Source: Verrucomicrobiota bacterium
Lineage (GTDB): Bacteria > Verrucomicrobiota > Verrucomicrobiae > Limisphaerales > UBA11358
NCBI GenBank assembly: GCA_014860005.1
Contig: JACZKP010000195.1
Coordinates: 1 to 64,000 of the forward strand
Direction of reading: 5' to 3'
Length of the DNA stretch: 64,000 bases
Shown: positions 42,704 through 51,955 of the stretch, piece by piece
Position numbering within the stretch: the stretch's first letter is position 1
Layout of the letters: every line of letters begins with the position of its first letter
Notes under the pieces: model-generated
Seen by the model: only the letters and a program-made list of their open reading frames with translations
The model's database searches: none
What the model was told of the DNA's origin: nothing
Position numbers and translations under genes: made by a program

Positions 42704-44212
42704 ATGAACTGGACCATTCTGCCCATCCTGCTGCCGTTGCTGACGGCGCTGCTCGCGCTTTTCTGGGGCAAACCCTCGCGCGCACGCCGCGTCGTGGTGG
42801 CGTGCTCCGCCGGCGTGCAACTCGTGCTGGCGCTGGCACTGGTGACACGCGCCTACCACGGGGAGACGTACCTCTTGAACCTCGGCAACTGGACCGCGCC
42901 GTTTGGCATCGTGCTGGTGATTGATCTGCTGGCGGCGGTGATGATCGCGCTCTGCACGTTCGTCGCGTTTGTGGCGGTGCTGTTCGGTTACGTGGAGCTG
43001 TCCAGCCGAATTGAGCATCCGTTGCGGTTGCCGCTCACGCAGCTTCTCGTGACCGGCATCAACCTCGCGTTCTGCACCGGCGATTTATTCAACCTCTTCG
43101 TCGCGTTTGAAATCATGCTCATCGCGTCCTACGCACTGCTGACATTGGAGGCGGATGACTGGGACGTAAAACAGGCGTTTCCGTATCTGGCCATCAACCT
43201 GGTGGGAAGCACGCTGTTCCTCTGCGCGGCGGGCCTGGCTTACACGTTGTTCGGCACGTTGAATTTTGCCGACATTGCCATGCGTTCGGCGGAGATGGCG
43301 GACGACCCGCGCGTGCTGGCGCTGGGGCTGTTGCTGATGGTGGTGTTCGGTCTCAAAGCCGGTTTGTTTCCGCTCTACTACTGGTTGCCCAACAGTTATC
43401 CCACGCTGCCGATTCCGTTGGCGGCGATTTATTCCGGGATGCTCACCAAGGTGGGCGTGTATGTGTTGTTACGGGTGTTCGGAACGGTGCTGCCGCACAG
43501 CCTCGACCTCGTTCACCAACTGCTCGCCTGGCTGGCGGGCGCGACGATGATCTTTGGCGTGCTGGGCGCCATCTCGCGCAATTTCATCCGCGGCATCCTC
43601 TCGTATCACATTCTGAGCCAGATCGGGTTTATGGTGCTGGCCATCGGCTTGTTCACGCCGCTTTCCTTTGCCGCCTGCATCTTCTATATCATTCATCACA
43701 TCATTGTGAAATCGTCGTTGTTTCTTATCGGCGGCGTGGGTGCGTGCCTGAACCGCACGGACAATCTCGACCGCATGGGCAACCTCTGGCGGCACGCGCC
43801 GTGGCTGGGGGTGTTGTTCCTGTGCCAGGCGTTGTCGCTGGCAGGGCTGCCGCCGTTGAGCGGATTTTGGGGCAAATACGCCATCATCGTCGTGGGCTTG
43901 GAGAAGGGCGCGTATGTGCTTGTGGGCGCGTGCATCGTGGCGAGCATCCTGACGCTGTTCAGCATGTTGAAAATCTGGAACAGCGCGTTCTGGAATAGCG
44001 ACGAGGAACGCGAGGTCTGCTTGTGGGACCTGCGCTGGGTGCGCATGAGCTGGGTCGTGGCGATCATGGTGGTGGTTTCGCTCGGCATTGGATTGGGTGC
44101 GGAATTGATCTTCCTCGTGGCCCAGGAGGCGGCGACACGGGCATTGGATCAGGAAGGCTACGCGCGCATCGTGCTCGGTTATGTGGGGAAAGGAGCGGCG
44201 GGAACACCATGA
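42704..44212 (+). CDS. mrpD: Na+/H+ antiporter subunit D (MrpD/MnhD)
   Basis: A 502-residue NuoM/N-like antiporter subunit with about 14 membrane helices. Clear segments include INLAFCTGDLFNLFVAFEIMLIASY with the conserved Glu, LKAGLFPLYYWLPNSYP, AIYSGMLTKVGVYVLLR and ILSYHILSQIGFMVLAIGL. ATG 42704 fits the first transmembrane segment (MNWTILPILLPLLTALLALF); an in-frame upstream Met is 8 codons earlier. Its end overlaps mrpE (ATGA). It catalyses part of the proton/sodium exchange within the Mrp complex. Confidence 0.95.
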   Translation: MNWTILPILLPLLTALLALFWGKPSRARRVVVACSAGVQLVLALALVTRAYHGETYLLNLGNWTAPFGIVLVIDLLAAVMIALCTFVAFVAVLFGYVELSSRIEHPLRLPLTQLLVTGINLAFCTGDLFNLFVAFEIMLIASYALLTLEADDWDVKQAFPYLAINLVGSTLFLCAAGLAYTLFGTLNFADIAMRSAEMADDPRVLALGLLLMVVFGLKAGLFPLYYWLPNSYPTLPIPLAAIYSGMLTKVGVYVLLRVFGTVLPHSLDLVHQLLAWLAGATMIFGVLGAISRNFIRGILSYHILSQIGFMVLAIGLFTPLSFAACIFYIIHHIIVKSSLFLIGGVGACLNRTDNLDRMGNLWRHAPWLGVLFLCQALSLAGLPPLSGFWGKYAIIVVGLEKGAYVLVGACIVASILTLFSMLKIWNSAFWNSDEEREVCLWDLRWVRMSWVVAIMVVVSLGIGLGAELIFLVAQEAATRALDQEGYARIVLGYVGKGAAGTP

Positions 44213-44688
44213 AAGCACTTGCCTTGAATCTGGTTATCGCCGTGATCTGGCTGCTCCTGCGTGGCGGGCGCTCGACGGTGGACTTTTTCATCGGGTTCGG
44301 CCTCGGGTTCGCGATGCTGGCGGCGTTCAACGCCGTGTTGCCGGGAGCGGCCGATTATCCGCGGCGCTGCCTGGCGTTCGTGCGGTTCGGGTTGATCTTC
44401 GCCCGTGAATTTGTGATCGCCAACCTGAGCGTGGCGCGCATTGTTCTGTTTCAAAACAAGGAATCGCTGCATCCGAATTTCATCCGCTACGACGTGACTG
44501 GCATGCGCCCGGGCGAAATCCTGCTGCTCTCATATTGCATCACGCTTACACCTGGCACCACCGCCGTCCACGTAAGTGATGATTTCCAGACCCTGGTCAT
44601 CCACGCGCTGCACGCGGACGCGCCGGACGCGATCCGCCGGCAGATTGACGAACGGCTAAAAACTCCCATGCTTCGCTTCACCCGATGA
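44209..44688 (+). CDS. mrpE: Na+/H+ antiporter subunit E (MrpE/MnhE)
   Basis: 159 residues with two N-terminal membrane helices (LALNLVIAVIWLLL; FFIGFGLGFAMLAAFN) and the MnhE motif FAREFVIANLSVARIVL. A C-terminal cytoplasmic beta region follows (LSYCITLTPGTTAVHV). ATG 44209 overlaps the mrpD stop, and its own stop overlaps mrpF. Its length agrees with the family (about 160). Confidence 0.93.
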   Translation: MKALALNLVIAVIWLLLRGGRSTVDFFIGFGLGFAMLAAFNAVLPGAADYPRRCLAFVRFGLIFAREFVIANLSVARIVLFQNKESLHPNFIRYDVTGMRPGEILLLSYCITLTPGTTAVHVSDDFQTLVIHALHADAPDAIRRQIDERLKTPMLRFTR

Positions 44689-45008
44689 TTCAGCCTGTGC
44701 TCATCTTGTGTCTGGGCGGCCTCACCCTGGCCATCTTGCTGGGTTTGTTCCGGCTGGCGCGCGGCCCGACGGTGCTGGACCGCATTCTGGCGTTTGACCT
44801 GATTGCCACCAGCGCGGTGGGCATGGTGGTCTTGCTCTCGGTATTGTGGCGGACGGCCGTTTACCTGGAATTGATTCTGATCTTCTCACTGCTTGGTTTT
44901 GTGAGTACCGTTGCATTCGTGTTTTATCTTCACCGGACACGGGAGCAACGGCGGACCAAATCCGCCGCGAACCCCGTTCCGCCCGCCAACCCGTCCCGCT
45001 GGCCATGA
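44685..45008 (+). CDS. mrpF: Na+/H+ antiporter subunit F (MrpF/MnhF)
   Basis: 107 residues with three transmembrane helices. The family motif is visible in RLARGPTVLDRILAFDLIA. A hydrophilic tail of about 20 residues is rich in Arg/Thr/Pro. ATG 44685 overlaps the mrpE stop (ATGA) and its stop overlaps the mrpG ATG in the same way. Confidence 0.92.
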   Translation: MIQPVLILCLGGLTLAILLGLFRLARGPTVLDRILAFDLIATSAVGMVVLLSVLWRTAVYLELILIFSLLGFVSTVAFVFYLHRTREQRRTKSAANPVPPANPSRWP

Positions 45009-45349
45009 GAGCGATGCTTACGGAAATTCTTACGGCGCTGATGCTGTTAAGCGGCGTGGGCTTCATTTTGATCGCCGCAATTGGCGCGGTGCGGCTGCCG
45101 GATGTGTTGTGCCGTTCGCACGCGGTGGCCAAGGCCAGCACGCTGGGCATCTTCGCCATGTTGCTGGGCTTGTGGCTGCATCTGGGCGCGGAGGGAGTGG
45201 GATTGAAGATTTTGCTGGCGATGTTTTTCCAGGTAATGACGATCCCGGTGGCGGCCCACTTGATCAGTCTGCTGGCCTGGCAGTCGGGGATGGGGCGCCG
45301 GGACCAGTCCCCGCCGCCGCCAAACCGGCCGTCCCGCCCGGCGGATTGA
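45005..45349 (+). CDS. mrpG: Na+/H+ antiporter subunit G (MrpG/MnhG)
   Basis: A 114-residue MnhG/PhaG-family subunit. Segments VGFILIAAIGAVRLPDVLCRSHAVAKASTLG (the RLPD motif) and a second pair of helices are typical. A Pro/Arg-rich C-terminal end follows. ATG 45005 overlaps the mrpF stop. It ends the mrp operon; the next gene (DUF2062) starts 18 bp later, so transcription probably continues. Confidence 0.92.
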   Translation: MRAMLTEILTALMLLSGVGFILIAAIGAVRLPDVLCRSHAVAKASTLGIFAMLLGLWLHLGAEGVGLKILLAMFFQVMTIPVAAHLISLLAWQSGMGRRDQSPPPPNRPSRPAD

Positions 45350-45367
45350 GGCGGTTACTTCCACCCC

Positions 45368-45898
45368 ATGTTCCTCCAACTCTGGCTCAGGCTCGAACGG
45401 TGTTTTTTGTATTACTCCATGCGGCTGTTCCGCATTCGCGACAACACCGAGCGCGTGGCGCGCGGCTTCGCACTGGGCATGATCATCAATTTCTTCCCCA
45501 CCTTCGGCTTCGGTGTCCTGGTGTCCGGTTTCTTCGCGCGGTTGCTGGGTGGCAACCTCATTTCGGGCTTCGTGGGTGGCGCAACGCTCACGCTGCTCTG
45601 GCCCTTCCTGTTCTACCTGAACATGATCACCGGCGGATGGTTGCATGGCCGCTTCCCGATCAAGGACCCCAATGAAGTCACGGAAGCCAGCATCCGCGCG
45701 TTGGTCTGGGGTAAGACCTTTACCACCGGCGCCGTGGTCAACAGTCTGGTCGTCGGTCTTGTGGTTTACGGGCTGTTGTATTGGCTCTTCAGCCGCTACC
45801 GTGCCCACGGTCTGGCTCGTTTGTATAAAATCATGAAAAAGCACCAACGCAACCTCACGGCGCGCAAAGCCCGGCGCGCTGCGATTCGCCGCCCGTGA
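45368..45898 (+). CDS. DUF2062 family membrane protein
   Basis: 176 residues. An N-terminal amphipathic stretch (WLRLERCFLYYSMRLFRIRDNTERVARGFALG) is followed by the characteristic DUF2062 hydrophobic region: GMIINFFPTFGFGVLVSGFFARLLGGNLISGFVGGA. A further membrane helix (about 120-140) and a basic end follow. DUF2062 proteins are often adjacent to glycosyltransferases. Here the stop overlaps the GTG of such a gene by 4 bp (GTGA), so the two are probably coupled. The cellular role is not established; envelope-linked function is the usual inference. Confidence 0.85.
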   Translation: MFLQLWLRLERCFLYYSMRLFRIRDNTERVARGFALGMIINFFPTFGFGVLVSGFFARLLGGNLISGFVGGATLTLLWPFLFYLNMITGGWLHGRFPIKDPNEVTEASIRALVWGKTFTTGAVVNSLVVGLVVYGLLYWLFSRYRAHGLARLYKIMKKHQRNLTARKARRAAIRRP

Positions 45899-47448
45899 AA
45901 CTCGTCATCGTTCATTATCATCTGCGCCCCGGCGGCGTCCGGCGCATCATCGAACTGGCCGCGCCCCACCTGGTCCGCACCAGTGATCGCCGCGTCACCG
46001 GCGTCATCCTCGCCAGCGGCGAGCCGCCGGATCGTAAATGGCTGGAGAATTTCAAGCGCCTGCTGGGCCGGACGCCGGTGGAACTGTTTGTCGAACCCGC
46101 GTTCTCCTACTTCTCCGAGCAACGCCAATCCGCCTCCAACCTTCGCCGTCGGATTGACCGGGGGCTGCTGCGGTTGCTCGGCGGCGGGCGCGGCGAAGAA
46201 CTCATCGTTTGGGCGCACAACCTCGGTCTTGCGCGCAATCTGCTCCTCACCCAGCAACTCTCGAATCACTGCCAGGCGCACGGCGTGCGCTTGATGGCGC
46301 ATCACCACGACTGGTGGTTCGACAACCGCTGGCAACGCTGGCCCGAGTGCCGGCGCGCGGGCTTCCACTCGCTCGGAGCAGTGGCCGAAGCCATCTTCGA
46401 CTCCAACCACATACATCACATCACGATCAATCACGCGGACGCAGCGGTATTGGAACGCCACGCGCACGGTCAGGTCACGTGGCTGCCCAATCTCGCCGAA
46501 CCCGAACCGCCACCCGCGCGGAAGAAAGTGCGGGCTGCCCGCGAGTGGTTGAGCCGCCGCCTGGGAACGGAAGCGCCCGTGTGGCTCTTGCCGTGCCGGT
46601 TCCTGCGCCGCAAGAATGTGGCGGAAGCGCTGTTGTTGACGAGATGGCTGCGGCCCGAAGCGTGGCTCGTCACGACGGGCGGCGTCAGTTCCAGCGATGA
46701 ACAACCCTATTTCGATCAGCTCAACGCTGCCGCTCACGCGCATCATTGGCGGCTGCGGCTTGGCGTGCTTGCGGGCGACGAAGCGCGCAAGCCGGCCATG
46801 CCGGAATTGCTCGCCGCCAGCGAGGCGGTGATGCTGACTTCGATTCAGGAGGGCTTCGGCCTGCCGTATCTCGAAGCCGCCGCCACCAAACGTCCATTGA
46901 TCGCCCGCGCGCTGCCGAACATTGCGCCCGACCTTGCGCAATTTGGATTTCGCTTCCCGCAGGGCTACGCGGAAATCCTGATCAGCCCGACGCTGTTTGA
47001 CTGGCGGGCCGAACGCGCGCGGCAACACCAACTGTTCCGCCGGTGGACGCGCGACATGCCCGCGGCGGTGCGCCGGTTGGCGAACGAACCGCCTTTGACG
47101 GCCAGCCAGCGCCCGGCCGCCGTACCGTTCAGTCGCCTGACACTTACGACGCAAATCGAAATCCTCGCGCAACCGGTCGCGCGTTCGTGGGACGCCTGTG
47201 CGCCCCTCAATCCGTTCCTGGCCACGTGGCGACGGCGCGCGGCGGAAGGAAGGTTGCAGGTGTCGCCGTGGCCAAGCGGTGCGCTCCACTGGCTGGGTGG
47301 CGAGAGTTATGGGCGCAAATTCTGGAGTGCCTGCGCGGCGGAGAACCGCCCGTCGGGCATTCATCCGGAGAAATGCCAGGCCGATTTCATCCGGCACAAG
47401 CTGCATCCGGAGTACCTGTATCCGCTGTTGTGGAGCCGCGACTCATGA
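45895..47448 (+). CDS. Glycosyltransferase family 4-like protein
   Basis: A 517-residue cytosolic GT-B glycosyltransferase. The N-terminal half begins KLVIVHYHLRPGGVRRII. The C-terminal half carries a GT4-like donor site: LPCRFLRRKNVAEALLLTRWL (K-x-(R/K) region), MLTSIQEGFGLPYLEAAATKRPLIARALPN (the EGFGLP-E motif with the catalytic-type Glu spacing). GTG 45895 overlaps the DUF2062 stop. The stop overlaps the HAD hydrolase start by 4 bp (ATGA). Donor and acceptor are unknown. It is probably involved in a surface glycan or glycolipid. Confidence 0.8.
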   Translation: MKLVIVHYHLRPGGVRRIIELAAPHLVRTSDRRVTGVILASGEPPDRKWLENFKRLLGRTPVELFVEPAFSYFSEQRQSASNLRRRIDRGLLRLLGGGRGEELIVWAHNLGLARNLLLTQQLSNHCQAHGVRLMAHHHDWWFDNRWQRWPECRRAGFHSLGAVAEAIFDSNHIHHITINHADAAVLERHAHGQVTWLPNLAEPEPPPARKKVRAAREWLSRRLGTEAPVWLLPCRFLRRKNVAEALLLTRWLRPEAWLVTTGGVSSSDEQPYFDQLNAAAHAHHWRLRLGVLAGDEARKPAMPELLAASEAVMLTSIQEGFGLPYLEAAATKRPLIARALPNIAPDLAQFGFRFPQGYAEILISPTLFDWRAERARQHQLFRRWTRDMPAAVRRLANEPPLTASQRPAAVPFSRLTLTTQIEILAQPVARSWDACAPLNPFLATWRRRAAEGRLQVSPWPSGALHWLGGESYGRKFWSACAAENRPSGIHPEKCQADFIRHKLHPEYLYPLLWSRDS

Positions 47449-48167
47449 GAATCCGCGCCGTCATTTTCGACATCTACAAAACGTTGCTCGACGTGCAACC
47501 GCCTCCGCCGGATGCGGAGGCGCGCTGGGCTGCGCTTTGCTGCGAGACGTTTGAAGGCATGCCGCGACTAGATCTGGCAGGCTTCACGGCAGCCTGCAAA
47601 TTGGTGATCGCGCGTGAGCACACTACCGCCCACGCCGCAGGCATTTCTTACCCGGAAATCTACTGGCCCGACATCGTTGGCGAAGTCTTATCTGAATCGG
47701 CTTCGCTGCCGGTTGCGCTTCGTGATGCGTTCCTGGTGCGCCATGCGGGCTTGACGCATACACTCAGTTTGATGCCGGGCGTATCGGAGGTTTTGCGCCG
47801 GTTGCTTGAACGTGGCTTGCCGCTGGGACTGGCCTCAAACTCACAGCCGTACACCTTGACCGAGCTCGAAATGGCTTTCGCGACTGCAGAACTGAAGGCC
47901 GATATATTCCATCCTTCGCTTCAATTCCTGTCCTTCGAGCACGGCTTCAGCAAACCCGATCCTCATGTGTTCCGACTGTTGATGGCACGGTTGCGCGGAC
48001 TGGGTATCAGCGCCACTGAAACCCTCATGGTCGGTGACCGTTTGGACAATGACATTGGCCCGGCGAAATCCCAGGGATTTCAAACCTGGCAGATCAGTTC
48101 AAATACCTCGCCGGAGAGCGGCGATTGGGAGCGCTTGTCGAGGCACTTGAGCAGGTGCGTTGAATGA
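47445..48167 (+). CDS. HAD-superfamily hydrolase
   Basis: A 240-residue haloacid dehalogenase-like phosphatase. Motif I is VIFDIYKTLLD (D-x-Y-x-T), motif II is ASNS in LGLASNSQPYT, motif III is the Lys in GFSKPDPHVF, and motif IV is VGDRLDNDIGPAK. A helical C1 cap lies between motifs I and II (about 22-95). Substrate unknown. It is coupled to the glycosyltransferase (ATGA), so dephosphorylation of a sugar phosphate or nucleotide-sugar-derived product is a reasonable guess. ATG 47445 is fixed by the overlap and the first motif. Confidence 0.85.
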   Translation: MRIRAVIFDIYKTLLDVQPPPPDAEARWAALCCETFEGMPRLDLAGFTAACKLVIAREHTTAHAAGISYPEIYWPDIVGEVLSESASLPVALRDAFLVRHAGLTHTLSLMPGVSEVLRRLLERGLPLGLASNSQPYTLTELEMAFATAELKADIFHPSLQFLSFEHGFSKPDPHVFRLLMARLRGLGISATETLMVGDRLDNDIGPAKSQGFQTWQISSNTSPESGDWERLSRHLSRCVE

Positions 48168-48233
48168 GTTCGGCAGTTCGATTCAGACAGACGATGCTTG
48201 AACGCCACCGTTCAGGCTGCGATAGTTTGCGCG

Positions 48234-48458
48234 ATGAAGCTGCTTTCGATTGAAGAGGCCCAAGGCCAGTTTCAGGCCATTTGCGACGAAGCCCTGGCAG
48301 GCGAAGTGATCCGGTTTCAACTCGCCAATGGGTCAGTGTTGGAGTTGAAGCCCGTCCAGTGGGTTCCTCCGGCATTATCAGAGCAACAATTGGCGCGCTG
48401 CTATGAAGACAGCGAGTGGGCCGCCTTCGAGAATCATTGCGCCGCCGCCAGCGACTGA
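48234..48458 (+). CDS. Small Phd/YefM-like protein (orphan antitoxin-like)
   Basis: 74 residues, beginning MKLLSIEEAQGQFQAICDEALAGEVIRFQLANG. The start resembles the Phd/YefM antitoxin N-terminal fold (short beta strand, helix with ...IEEA...F..IC..A, then a beta hairpin). A Glu/Ala-rich C-terminal tail is present. No toxin gene follows; the next gene is convergent. It may be an orphan antitoxin or a remnant of a pair. I place moderate confidence on the coding call and low confidence on the family. Confidence 0.5.
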   Translation: MKLLSIEEAQGQFQAICDEALAGEVIRFQLANGSVLELKPVQWVPPALSEQQLARCYEDSEWAAFENHCAAASD

Positions 48459-48517
48459 ACTCTGTCCTTCCGTAAACTTCTGATGCGGTATTCGCCGCTC
48501 ACCCGAACGACAGGCAA

Positions 48518-49507
48518 TCACCGGCTGGCCACCAGTGTCAGCACCACCAGCGCGGTGATATAGACTCCATACGTCACCAGCAACGCCGCGCCTTCGCGCC
48601 GGGTAATGCGTCGATCCGTCAGCAGCATCCACAACAGCAACGCCATCACAACGAGCAGCGCGGGGAAATTGAACAATTGCGTCAACCGGTCAATCTTCAC
48701 GTCATGGAACACCGCCGCCATTCCCACGACGAGGGTCAGGTTGGCAATGTTCGCGCCCAAAACGTTGCCCACGGCCAGATCGGACACGGATTTCCGCGAT
48801 GAGGAGATGGCCGTGACCAGTTCCGGCAATGAGGTGCCCACCGCCAGCACGGTGAGGCCGATGATCATGGGCGGAATGCCCAAGCGCCCCGCCACGCTCA
48901 CCGCGCCGTCCACCAACAGTTTGCTGCCGAGCACCACAATGACCGCGCCCAGCGTGAACTGCACCGCGGTTCCCGGTTTCGTGGCGAACCACGCCCAGCG
49001 CGTGGCGGCAACTTCCTGTTCGATGGCGGTGGCCTCCGCAATGTCCGCCGGTTTACGGTTGCGGTAATGCTGCCAGAAATCCCAGGTGAAGTAGCCCGCG
49101 CCGAGCACCAGCAGCAACGCTCCCTGCCAGCGGGTCAGCACGAGATTCATCGTCAGGATCAGCAATAACGCGCCGCACGCGAACATCGCAATCAGCGGCG
49201 TGCGCAATGCGCGCGGATGCACGTCCACGTGCTTGATTGTGGCCGTGACGCCGAGGATGAGGCCGATGTTGCAGATGCAGGACCCGACCGCGTTGCCCAC
49301 CGCCAGGCCGGATTCGCCTTTCAGGCCGGACATCACGGACACGACCATTTCCGGCGAAGTCGTGGCCAGGCTCACCAGCGTAGAACCGATGACGACGCGC
49401 GGCATTCTTAGGAACTCCGCCACGCGCACCGATGCAGCGACGAACACTTCGCCGCCCTTCACGATCAAAACCAGCCCGGCCAGCAGCCAGATGATGTCCA
49501 TGAGCAT
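48518..49507 (-). CDS. Calcium/sodium antiporter (CaCA family, YrbG-like)
   Basis: 329 residues, about 10 transmembrane segments in two inverted halves. The alpha repeats are IGSTLVSLATTSPEMVVS in the first half and AVGTSLPELVTAISSSRKS in the second, with the conserved Pro-Glu in each. Both halves then show GNAVGSCICNIGLILG and GNVLGANIANLTLVVG, the paired ion-site signature of the family. Start M at 49507; a second Met two codons downstream (49501) is equally possible. The reaction is Na+/Ca2+ or K+/Ca2+ exchange across the inner membrane. Not operonic with its neighbours, whose strands differ or are separated by a repeat. Confidence 0.92.
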   Translation of the reverse strand: MLMDIIWLLAGLVLIVKGGEVFVAASVRVAEFLRMPRVVIGSTLVSLATTSPEMVVSVMSGLKGESGLAVGNAVGSCICNIGLILGVTATIKHVDVHPRALRTPLIAMFACGALLLILTMNLVLTRWQGALLLVLGAGYFTWDFWQHYRNRKPADIAEATAIEQEVAATRWAWFATKPGTAVQFTLGAVIVVLGSKLLVDGAVSVAGRLGIPPMIIGLTVLAVGTSLPELVTAISSSRKSVSDLAVGNVLGANIANLTLVVGMAAVFHDVKIDRLTQLFNFPALLVVMALLLWMLLTDRRITRREGAALLVTYGVYITALVVLTLVASR

Positions 49508-49618
49508 GGACCATTTCTGGCCGAGGAATGGAAATCAGGAAAGAAAAACCGGCGCCCGGCCATGAACTGGTTGCCGCGTTTTCGCTTCCGGGGCGGGCCG
49601 TGGTTTATTCGCTTCCCT

Positions 49619-49689
49619 GTAGCCGCCGACGTCAGGAGGCGGATTTCTCGTGGAGCTAATGAGATCCGCCTCCTGACATCGGCGGCTAC
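49619..49689. repeat. Palindromic element between CaCA and threonine aldolase genes
   Basis: The 26-bp arms GTAGCCGCCGACGTCAGGAG... (49619-49644) and its complement (49664-49689) pair with only one or two mismatches and a 19-base loop. There is no poly-T run, so it is a REP-like hairpin rather than a classical terminator. Confidence 0.75.
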
Positions 49690-49693
49690 AACT

Positions 49694-50743
49694 TCAGGAG
49701 GTCAACGCGCGAAGATCCGCCGCGAATGTATCCACGTCTTCCGGCGTAGTATCCCAACTGCACATCAACCGCGCTTCGTCCCCGGCGCCGACGTGGGTGT
49801 AGAATTTCCAGCCGCGTTCATACATGCCCTGCACGACCGGCTTGGGAATGTGCGCGAACACGACGTTGCTCTCCACGGGATAGGCGATTTCAATTTGCGG
49901 CAAACCGCGAATGCCCGCTTCGAGCCGTTTGGCCATGGCATTGGCGTGCGCCGCGTGCCGCAGCCACGCGCCATCCTTAAGCACGCCGGTCCACGGGGCG
50001 GAGAGGAAACGCATCTTCGAGGCAAGCTGCCCGCCCTGTTTGCAGCGATAATCGAATTCGCGCGCCGCTTCGCGATTGAAAAACACCACCGCCTCGCCAA
50101 TGGCAATCCCGTTCTTCGTTCCGCCAAAGCACAACACGTCCACGCCTGCGCGCCAGGTGATTTCCTTGGGCGCGAGGTTGAGGGCCGACACGGCATTGGC
50201 AAAACGCGCGCCGTCCATGTGAACGCGCAGACCGTAGTGGCGGGCAAGGTCGGTCAATGATCTGATTTCGTCCACGGAATAAACCGTCCCCTCCTCGGTG
50301 GCTTGCGTGAGGCTCAAGGCCTTGGGTTTGGGATAGTGGATGTCCGTGCGCTTGTTGACCGCGGTGTGGATTTCGTTCGGATCAATCTTTCCGTTCTCGC
50401 CGCCGAGCAACAGCACCTTGCTGCCATTGGCAAAAAACTCCGGCGCGCCGCACTCGGCCACCTCCACGTGCGCCAGCCGGTGGCAGAGCACGCTGTGGTA
50501 GGACTGGCACAGCGACGCGAGCGAAAGCGAATTGGCCGCCGTGCCGTTGAACACAAAGAACACTTCGCAATTGGTCTCAAACACCTCGCGGATGAGATTG
50601 GCGGCCTTTTCGGTCCAGGTATCGTTCCCGTAGCTGACCTCGTGGCCGCTATTGGCTTCGGTCATGGCAGCCCAGGCTTCGGGGCAGATGCCGGCGTAAT
50701 TGTCACTGGCGAACTGGCGGCGGGTGCGGTTGGCAACACTCAT
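49694..50743 (-). CDS. ltaE: Low-specificity L-threonine aldolase
   Basis: A 349-residue PLP enzyme of the aspartate-aminotransferase fold I class, cleaving L-threonine/allo-threonine to glycine and acetaldehyde. Features are SYGNDTWTEKAANLIREVFE at the N-terminus, FVFNGTAANSLSLA, the CHRLAHVEVAECGAPEFF site, HMDGARFANAVSAL with the cofactor Asp/Arg, and the Schiff-base Lys in CFGGTKNGIAIGEAV. The length is normal (about 340-350). ATG 50743 starts directly before the RQFASDN motif. No operon partner. Confidence 0.9.
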   Translation of the reverse strand: MSVANRTRRQFASDNYAGICPEAWAAMTEANSGHEVSYGNDTWTEKAANLIREVFETNCEVFFVFNGTAANSLSLASLCQSYHSVLCHRLAHVEVAECGAPEFFANGSKVLLLGGENGKIDPNEIHTAVNKRTDIHYPKPKALSLTQATEEGTVYSVDEIRSLTDLARHYGLRVHMDGARFANAVSALNLAPKEITWRAGVDVLCFGGTKNGIAIGEAVVFFNREAAREFDYRCKQGGQLASKMRFLSAPWTGVLKDGAWLRHAAHANAMAKRLEAGIRGLPQIEIAYPVESNVVFAHIPKPVVQGMYERGWKFYTHVGAGDEARLMCSWDTTPEDVDTFAADLRALTS

Positions 50744-51082
50744 GCGCGGAATTTAGCGAATCGCAATCTGGTTGAAAGCCGATTGTCCGGGCGCGGCACC
50801 GGAACCCGTTCTCCACCGCCAGAATGGCTCAACCAGCCTGGGCAGCCGCTGTTGGACGGTGCGGGACGCTGCTGGTGCAGGACCGCGCATCCCACCAGTT
50901 CGGTCGAATGGGAGAGAAGCAGCAACGCGAAAAGGGAGACGTCCCCGACGGGTCGCTGGAAACTCCTCACCGCGCCCAAGGGTATTGTCGAACCGAAGCA
51001 CAACGCAGCGCAACCGCGGCCACTTTGGAGATGACATGAGCAGTTTGCGGGCGAGCGCAAAGGCGCTACACCCACCAACAGT
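50744..51082. other. Intergenic region upstream of the transposase remnant
   Basis: About 339 bp. Frames exist on both strands but have no family-like sequence. It is probably leader/end DNA of the decayed IS110-type element plus the threonine aldolase promoter. I see nothing else. Confidence 0.5.
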
Positions 51083-51955
51083 ATGACTAAACAAACCCTT
51101 AATAGCTCCGAAGCTCGCGCGGAGCAAGTCGCGAACCCGACAGTCTCGAACCCAACTGCAAACCCTCAAGCTCGGCCTCGGCGTCCACGCTGACAGCATC
51201 ATGGTCGTGCGCATCCTCGACTACAGCGGGCCGCAGCCCGCGCAGAAGTTCACGCCCGCGAAGTTCCTCGGCTGGGTCAAGACCCAGCTCCCGCTGACGA
51301 CCGAAGTGCATAGTTGCTACGAGGCCGGCCCCTTCGGCTACGGCCTGCACCGTGCGCTCGTGGCGCTGGGCGTGCGCAACCTCGTGGGGCAGCCCGTCTG
51401 CCTGGACGAACGCCACCCCGGCGTCAGCCACGACAAGAGCGACGCCCGCGAACTGGCCCTGCGGCTGGACCGCTACGTCGCCGGCAACACCCGCGCCCTG
51501 GCCACCGTGCGCGTGCCCACTCCCGCGGAGGAACAAAAACGCGCCGCCAGCCTCGTGGAACTCTACCGTTACCGGTGGCAGATCGAAGTCTTCTTCAAGC
51601 AGATCAAGCAAACCCTGCAACTGGCCGACTTTCTGGGCCCCAGCGCCAACGCCGTCCGGTGGCAGGTGTGGATCGCGCTGCTGGTGTATCTGTTGCTGCG
51701 CTATCTGGCGTTTGTTTCTCAATGGACTCACAGTTTCAGTCGCCTCTTTACGCTGTTGCGAGCCGCGCTGTGGAAGAAATGGGATGCGTTGGATCTGCGG
51801 CGGCGCTATGGGACAGCCGGGGGTCAGTGCCGATACTGCGAATTCGATCCCGAACGCGGCACGGGCATTGTTATCATGACCAACGCCGCGGGCGGCGCTG
51901 AGTTGTGGCGGGAACTGATCGCGGTGGTGAGCGAACGGCTGTTACCGGCCACTTT
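51083..51955 (+). pseudogene. Mosaic transposase remnant: IS110-type head, IS4-type tail, serine-hydrolase tail
   Basis: The ATG-led frame at 51083 (MTKQTLNSSEARAEQV) must shift near 51155 to join the IS110-like text LKLGLGVHADSIMVVRI, in which the first catalytic Asp of the DEDD motif (usually G-x-D-V) is Gly. The open frame then continues through CYEAGPFGYGLHR and HDKSDARELALRL, again IS110-like. At about 51550 it switches to IS4/DDE-type text (YRYRWQIEVFFKQIKQ, NAVRWQVWIALLVYLLLR). At about 51834 it reads EFDPERGTGIVIMTNAAGG, like the end of a beta-lactamase-type serine hydrolase. Each part is truncated, so this is three gene fragments joined, not a functional enzyme. Confidence 0.75.
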
